Position numbers and translations under genes: made by a program. This document shows positions 6,861-11,439 of a stretch of 11,439 nucleotides of DNA, one piece after another. How positions within the stretch are numbered: position 1 is the stretch's first letter; the number at the start of each line of letters is the position of its first letter. The notes below the pieces were generated by a model that saw only the letters and a program-made list of their open reading frames with translations, did no database searches and was not told the DNA's origin. Origin of the DNA: Hemicentrotus pulcherrimus (taxonomy: Eukaryota > Echinodermata > Echinoidea > Camarodonta > Strongylocentrotidae); the NCBI GenBank assembly GCA_003118195.1, contig BEXV01002068.1, positions 18,366 to 29,804 on the forward strand, written 5' to 3'.

Positions 6861-8462
6861 TTATATTCCAATCAACTGCAAAGCGCATTCAATAATATTG
6901 AATAGATGTTTTATAACAATATGTGCTATTGCAACCCCTGCCCCAAAAAGCGGAAGCAATCGAGAGCAATATTTTTTGATATTTCCCCACAGCTCGCCCA
7001 AATTTATAATTTATTAACCTTTATATATAAAGCGGATCGTATGAGGTATGTTGAAATCGGTTGTCATCGGCAATATTACCTAAATGTGACTTTGAAATTC
7101 CAGCCCGCTTGCTTTGCTGGCTCGCAGATATTCAGACCTTTACAAACAATTATTGCCAAAGTAATGTCGCGAAAGCAAACCTAGAACCAGGTAAAGAGTA
7201 AAACTAATACATTCTAAAGGTGATTCTTGATAACGTATAGGGTTATTCATATAGATATACGTCTCAAAAATTGTATATATTTCCCGTGTTGTGGTTATCT
7301 TTGGTAGGTGTCCTTTTTTCTTCTATGAAATTCCAATCGTTTGCCCTTCCCCCACTTTGAAAGATGCTGATCGGCCGCCCCCGCTGATGACTCAGTGGCT
7401 TTCTCCACTTTTTTCAAACACTCTATTTTTTGTTCATCTTTGTGGGAATTTCAAATCCTTGACGTCCTTAATTTTAAAGTTACTGGTTAACATTGTCCCA
7501 GATTCTGAGACAAAATCTAGGATTTAGCTAAATCTGCAATCATAATTATAAACCTTTGGGTCAGTCAGGTATCCCATGAATTTTACAAGCTGATCTCCTA
7601 TCTGATAATCACCAAATTTATAGTTGTAAATCGAAATTTCATTTTGCGTTTGGAAAAAATGAGTATGGTAAAACCGGTCACTCAAAGATGTTTTACTTTT
7701 TTGAGGAACTTCATGATCATTTTGAAGCGCAGTTTTGTTTGAGCTTCAAAATTACACCATAATTATCACAGACACTGAAAACACGTAAGGCCATGCATCT
7801 GAGATTTAACGATGCCTTTAATGTACCATGGAATCAAAGTACATTATCAATTATTAGTTGCTGCTGTATATAATATTCGAAACATATTTTGATGAAAAAT
7901 GTCAAATTCATGAGGATAAGACAGTGTTGAAACCTTTAAGAATGGAATTTTTTCATTTGACCATGACATTTTCCTGTGACCTTATATTTCACCTTGTTTG
8001 AATTGCCTTATGAAGTAATTTATGAATTTAAAAAGAAAAAGTCCAGGTTGCACGATGTATTTAACGGCCCGATCGTATGATTCAATCCCGGTAAATGATT
8101 TAATTTCAAACATCTGTATTATTTTATTCATCAACATATTAAAATAAAACACAAAAACCGAATTGTTATTATAACCGCACTTTGGTACAGACGTTGAAAG
8201 GAAACCAAAGGAACCAAAAAACTTTACAAAATTCGGCCTTCGCTTAATATCATATATTGACTTATTATCGCATATTATCATTAAATGCAATATTGTATTC
8301 ATTACGGAATAAATAAAATAACAATTCAAAGAGGCACATTATTTGTTCAGTATAATATGTATATTATGTGATTACATTAGATTGGGTCTTGAAAGCAAGA
8401 AACATTTTGAGGAAATGCTTCCGAGGGAGCAAATCGACCGACTTTAATACAAAGCTAAATGC
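6861..8462. other. Unassigned AT-rich DNA
   Basis: I found no gene, RNA or mobile element that I can support. A few outlying units resembling the tandem array may be present at 7291-7330 (GGTAGGTGTCCTTTTTTC). The minus-strand ORF at 7982-8329 begins with TTG, is rich in Phe, Ile and Asn and has no recognisable motif. A donor-like CCAG/GTAAAG occurs at 7187-7196 without a convincing exon. Confidence 0.5.
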
Positions 8463-8576
8463 ATGTATAACCAATGCATCCGTGACATATTACAAGTGAT
8501 ATATTGGAGACCCAAAATTGAAGGAACCTTACAAAATACACAGGTACAATGGCGGTACGGGAGATCTTGTTCTTAC

Positions 8577-8757
8577 CTGAGTCCAGTTTATTCCCCTTAC
8601 GAAGTCAGGTTTTGTTGCAGAAGAAAAACTTTGTTTTATATTTAATAGCAAGCATCTCTTTGAGCAGGTATTGGTATTTTGGTGAAAATTACATGGTTCA
8701 GTTGTGAACCTAAATTTCATTTTTATCGATCTCTGTGTAATAATAACTGCCAAACTT
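8577..8757 (-). CDS. Candidate internal exon, unknown protein
   Basis: On the minus strand a strong acceptor, TTTTACTATTTCAG, ends at 8758 and a consensus donor, GACTCAG/GTAAGAA, starts the next intron at 8576. The 181 bases between them have exactly one open frame, after one leading base, of 60 codons. It includes KFRFTTEPCNFHQN, TCSKRCLLL and FVRGINWTQ, ending at the donor. Cys residues and the absence of stops between two good splice signals argue for a real exon. No neighbouring exon or family is recognised. It could still be chance, since such signal pairs occur in AT-rich DNA. The competing plus-strand frame (8679-8888) has no comparable support. Confidence 0.3.
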
Positions 8758-8910
8758 CTGAAATAGTAAAATTCGATTCACTGAGAGAAAAATTGGCATT
8801 TAAATATCTTACTAAAAGAGATCGTGTGATAAGTGAACCAATGTTATACAAACAACTATTACATTTTTGTCTTTACTTAATCGTTTAATCATCACTTAAT
8901 CATCATCATC

Positions 8911-9215
8911 ACCGCGGCACTAATGTCCTTTGGCAAGACATTGATCTACATTTGCCACTCTCCACCCAGGTGTTAAATGGGTACTCGGTAGGATGCGAAA
9001 GCTAATGTGGTAAGATTAGCAAGTGTGCGCTCGTAAAAAAGACGCCTGGTTGGAATGCTCCCCAGGGAGTGGAGAATGTGAATACATTGTGTGCGGGTAA
9101 GCCTGAATCCTATGACCGGGGTAATAATATATATATATCTGTAAAGCGCTTTGGGAGGGCCTTCGGTCTTGAAAAGCGCTATATAAGAACTAGCTATTAT
9201 TATTATTATTATTAT
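8911..9215 (+). mobile_element. SINE, 5'-truncated copy with complete tail
   Basis: The copy begins inside the family body (CCGCGGCACTAATGTCC) and lacks the tRNA-like head. It then runs through TTTGCCACTCTCCACCCAGG and TGTTAAATGGGTACTCGGTAGG. It ends with a structured tail (9143-9180) and GCTATATAAGAAC leading into an ATT microsatellite (9194-9215). From memory this tail is typical of SINEs of sea urchin-type genomes. ATCACT before (8891-8896) and after (9214-9219) may be a short, degraded target duplication. Confidence 0.75.
9145..9180 (+). repeat. SINE 3' stem-loop
   Basis: AGCGCTTT (9145-9152) pairs with AAAGCGCT (9173-9180). Inside, AGGGCC and GGTCTT can pair with G-U wobble around TTC. 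Such 3' stem-loops shared with a partner LINE are known to recruit its reverse transcriptase; no partner LINE with this tail is in the window. Confidence 0.6.
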
Positions 9216-9348
9216 CACTAAAGTCACTCTATCTTCTTTCTTTTTTAACTTATTCATGACTTCTTCTTTTTTTATTACTCATTCTTTCTATCATTCATTT
9301 TTTTTCTTTTTATTATTTAAAAGGTTATTAGGGGTTTATGATTAAGTT
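9216..9348. other. T-rich low-complexity DNA
   Basis: Pyrimidine-rich stretch with CATTCTTTCTATCATTCATT and long T runs between the SINE and the 60 bp repeat array. No gene seen. Confidence 0.5.
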
Positions 9349-9900
9349 TTATCGTTACTTAAGTGCGTTAATTAGTAGATGATTGTTGTGAGTGTATCAT
9401 CATAAATATTATCGTTATTTTAAGCACGTTTCGTAGAAGGTTGTTGTTGGTTATCATTATCAAGTGTTACTGTTACTTTATAGGTGTGTTACTTATAGTA
9501 AATGAGTGTTGTGACTTTTTTTTTAATTTTAAAAAATCATCCTTTATACTTACTTTGAATGTTATTGTGGGTTTATAGTTACAGGAGTTATCACTTGGTA
9601 GATGGTTGTGAGTTCTTTCATCATATTATCGATACTTAAGGACTGTTCTTAGAAGATCGTTGCGAGTATATTATTGTACATGCACATTACAGTTATTTTA
9701 ATTGGTATGCAATTTCCTAGGTGTTCGATGCGATTTTTAAAAATATAAAGTGTTATTGTTACTTATAGAATTACGTCACTTATTAGATGATTGCTGTGAG
9801 TTTATTTTCTTTAGATATTACCATTTATTCTTAAGTTATATGAACAGTGTGGGTTTGTCAGGACCATACTTTATATTTAAGCGCGTCGTTGGAGGATTAA
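9349..9900. repeat. Diverged tandem repeat, period about 60 bp
   Basis: Units start near 9349, 9409, 9467, 9543 (partial), 9573, 9626, 9687, 9753, 9818 and 9871. They share a pattern TTATCGTTACTTAAG, then GTTACTTAGTAGATG, then ATTGTTGTGAGT, then TTATCATCATA. Unit lengths are mostly 53-66 bp; one unit is extended by a T/A-rich insertion (9511-9542) and one is truncated. Identity between units is low, so the array is old. No ORF runs through it. It could be a fossil satellite or minisatellite; I do not recognise the family. Confidence 0.7.
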
Positions 9901-10021
9901 CTCTTTCGTCAAAATGAGGTTACTTGAGGGGGTTGTTTTTTAGAGTTTGAGGTGAGAGGGGTTTAGACTTATGTTTTTGTCCAAAACTTTAGCTATCACC
10001 CTTCATAAGTATAATGGGGCA

Positions 10022-10042
10022 TTTGAAGGGCAGCCCTTCAAA
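10022..10042. repeat. 21-base near-perfect palindrome
   Basis: TTTGAAGGGC and GCCCTTCAAA around a single A. Ten paired bases; function unknown. Confidence 0.6.
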
Positions 10043-10243
10043 GAAAAAATATATATTGAATAATGCTCTTTCCATTGAAAACGGGGAAAAAAACTGACCG
10101 ATTATTTTTCACCTTTAACACCATGTTTAATATCATAATGAAATAAAATTGTTATTGCGAGTTGTAAGTTATTCTAATAGAATTTTTCTAATAGGCTTTC
10201 ACATCTTTATGAACCAGAGAAGCGGGAGGGGATGGGTTGGGTG

Positions 10244-10293
10244 TAAATGCTCATATTCGGGCGCATCTCGCTGTCCGAATATCCTCACATTTA
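10244..10293. repeat. Interrupted inverted repeat
   Basis: ATATTCGG (10253-10260) pairs with CCGAATAT (10275-10282), and outside a small asymmetric bulge TAAATG (10244-10249) pairs with CATTTA (10288-10293). In total 14 pairs. Confidence 0.5.
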
Positions 10294-10690
10294 GCCGGCA
10301 AGTTGTCCGGTTATAGATCTTATCTAATTTAGTTTGATGACAAAACAATAGTTTTGTTAACCATAATGAGGTGTCTCTTTTTTCTCGATCTTTTTTACAT
10401 TTTTTCTCTCACTAGCTTCTTGCCCGGGAGATTTGGCAAATGGAGTCCCCTGGCGAAATAGTACCTGTTCCCCCACAAACGAACATGCCTTTGTTTTTTA
10501 TCAAGAGAGAAAAAAAATATGTAGTATTCGTCAGTGTAATTGATGAATAAATATTATCAATACCAGATACTCCTAATAAGGTGATAATGAATAAATACTC
10601 GTGTGATGTCATTGTATTTAAAAAATCCTTGAATACTGCAAGCCACAATGCGACATTTATGGTCCTGACCACCCTGTAGTTTTAGTAATT

Positions 10691-10730
10691 TTTGCTTGTT
10701 TGTTTGTTAATTTGTTGTTTGTTGTTTTTG
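10691..10730. repeat. TTTG-rich microsatellite
   Basis: Imperfect GTTT/GTTTGTT repeats. Confidence 0.6.
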
Positions 10731-11029
10731 GCACAGAAACTTAAGTAGCCCGTAACTAGTCCGAAACTGATAATTAGTGTTTGTTTACTCTTCAGCAAGG
10801 TGTAGGGTCGCTTCGAATAAATTCTCTTACTGAATAAATTTTGCTCGTTGCACAGGATTTGTCATTTTACTCATTACATGCTGTAAATAAGCTTGCAAAG
10901 ACAAAATCATCAGCTAGTTGTTTCATTCGCTTTTAATACGATGGCCCGTCAAAGACTGCGCCATTAACTGACGCAGGCCTACGTCAGACTATGTAAAAAA
11001 AGGGGGCTTTTTAATCAGTAGAGGTGTTG

Positions 11030-11040
11030 TGGTTCAGTGG
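11030..11040 (+). promoter_or_regulatory. RNA polymerase III A box
   Basis: TGGTTCAGTGG fits TRGYNNARNNG, the internal promoter element inherited from tRNA. Confidence 0.7.
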
Positions 11041-11070
11041 ATAAGTCTACGGGCTTTAAAGAAAGTACGA

Positions 11071-11081
11071 GGTTTGAATCC
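11071..11081 (+). promoter_or_regulatory. RNA polymerase III B box
   Basis: GGTTTGAATCC fits GGTTCGANTCC with one change (C to T at the CpG, as expected from CpG decay). Confidence 0.75.
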
Positions 11082-11110
11082 CTGTCCGAGCACTAGTGTC
11101 CTTTAACAAG

Positions 11111-11439
11111 ATATGATAAAATGAAAAATGAGGAGGCGATTAGGATGATACAGAAGTAAAGGAACATTCATGGATATGAGAAAATCGAAGATTAAATGAA
11201 AGTGACAATCGAAGAATGAGATTGAAATAGGATTATAGGATGAAACATTCAGTAGAGAAGAAGAACCTTAAATTCATGTATGGCCGACGGTGGTTTTCGT
11301 CTCTTGCTCGAAATGTTGAACCTTTCCACTATTTAAGATACGAGCGAAAGGACTGACATATCTCTTTCACGTTGTCCATAACTTCGCCCCTCCCCCCCCC
11401 CCCTTCCCCTTCACTTCACTCAACATACGTCTATATGAA
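11111..11439. other. Unassigned DNA
   Basis: Purine-rich GA-type sequence, then a 12-C run at 11392-11403. No gene or element is recognised. Confidence 0.5.

Larger units (their letters stand above)
9901..11020. other. Unassigned DNA with short palindromes
   Basis: No gene is supported. Local structures are a palindrome at 10022-10042, an interrupted stem at 10244-10293, a 7 bp hairpin at 10340-10357 (ACAAAAC-AATA-GTTTTGT), a TTTG-rich tract at 10691-10730 and a CTGACG/CGTCAG pair at 10968-10987. The minus ORF at 10412-10672 shows no family motif. Confidence 0.5.
11021..11110 (+). mobile_element. SINE, tRNA-derived head (3'-truncated copy)
   Basis: The head has an A box TGGTTCAGTGG (11030-11040) and a B box GGTTTGAATCC (11071-11081), 41 bases apart start to start. 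Partial acceptor-stem pairing (GTGTT near 11024 with GAGCAC near 11090) is visible. It runs into CCGAGCACTAGTGTCCTTTAACAAG, which matches CCGCGGCACTAATGTCCTTTGGCAAG of the SINE at 8911, so the two belong to one family. Similarity fades after about 11110 and no tail is found. It is not a functional tRNA gene: the anticodon region is not convincing. Confidence 0.75.

Noticed and set aside
7059..7200. Short open stretch ending at a donor-like CCAG/GTAAAG
   Set aside because: No clear acceptor, and the frame continues only briefly to a stop; too weak to call an exon.
7982..8329. 115-codon minus-strand ORF
   Set aside because: Starts at TTG, is low in complexity (Phe, Ile, Asn), has no recognisable family and no splice or promoter support.
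8679..8888. Plus-strand ORF of 69 codons
   Set aside because: Competes with the minus-strand exon candidate that has clear splice signals; no motif seen.
9349..9900. CRISPR array
   Set aside because: Repeats are diverged throughout with no constant repeat and variable spacer; the context is eukaryotic.
11021..11093. Functional tRNA gene
   Set aside because: A and B boxes are present but the anticodon arm is poor, and the sequence runs directly into the SINE body.

Overview
The window looks like nuclear, repeat-rich, AT-rich DNA of a marine invertebrate deuterostome, most likely an echinoderm or relative. The basis is non-LTR retrotransposons with CR1/Jockey-type proteins, a tRNA-derived SINE whose tail (paired AGCGCTTT/AAAGCGCT, then an ATT run) I recall from sea urchin-type genomes, and MITEs. 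No database was searched, so the taxon is an inference. No complete host gene is visible; there are two candidate host exons and a large amount of decayed mobile DNA.

Left part. 100-682 is a foldback MITE whose two halves are near-identical inverted copies. 1091-1453 is an open reading frame that reads like the last exon of a secreted or membrane-anchored protein (furin-like RQRR, six Cys, hydrophobic C-terminal tail), followed by a possible 3' untranslated region.

Centre (about 1747-6860). This is a nested insertion that can be peeled in order. The base layer is a degenerate 22-25 bp tandem array (core GATAAGTGCCCCTTTTTC), now in two halves (1747-2116 and 6615-6860). Into it went a 5'-truncated CR1-like LINE on the minus strand (2117-6614 in outline), possibly with a degraded target duplication of about 18 bp. 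That LINE was later split twice. One splitter is a 502 bp TTAA-flanked MITE of Kolobok/T2 type (2516-3017), whose removal restores the reading frame exactly. The other is a nearly complete second LINE (3211 to about 6397, minus strand) with endonuclease, reverse transcriptase, AATAAA signal and a 12-nt poly(A) tail. Both LINEs are dead: stops and frameshifts are frequent, and the inner RT active-site box FADD has become FFDG.

Right part. 6861-8576 holds nothing I can name. 8577-8757 (minus) is a candidate internal exon with strong splice sites. 8911-9215 is a 5'-truncated SINE, and 11021-11110 is the tRNA-like head of apparently the same family, so the two copies complement each other. 9349-9900 is an old, strongly diverged tandem repeat with a period near 60 bp. 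The rest, to 11439, is low-complexity or unassigned DNA with a few short palindromes, a TTTG-rich tract and a 12-C run.

The mobile elements form a stratigraphy rather than a pathway. I see no operon, CRISPR array or defence or biosynthetic system.
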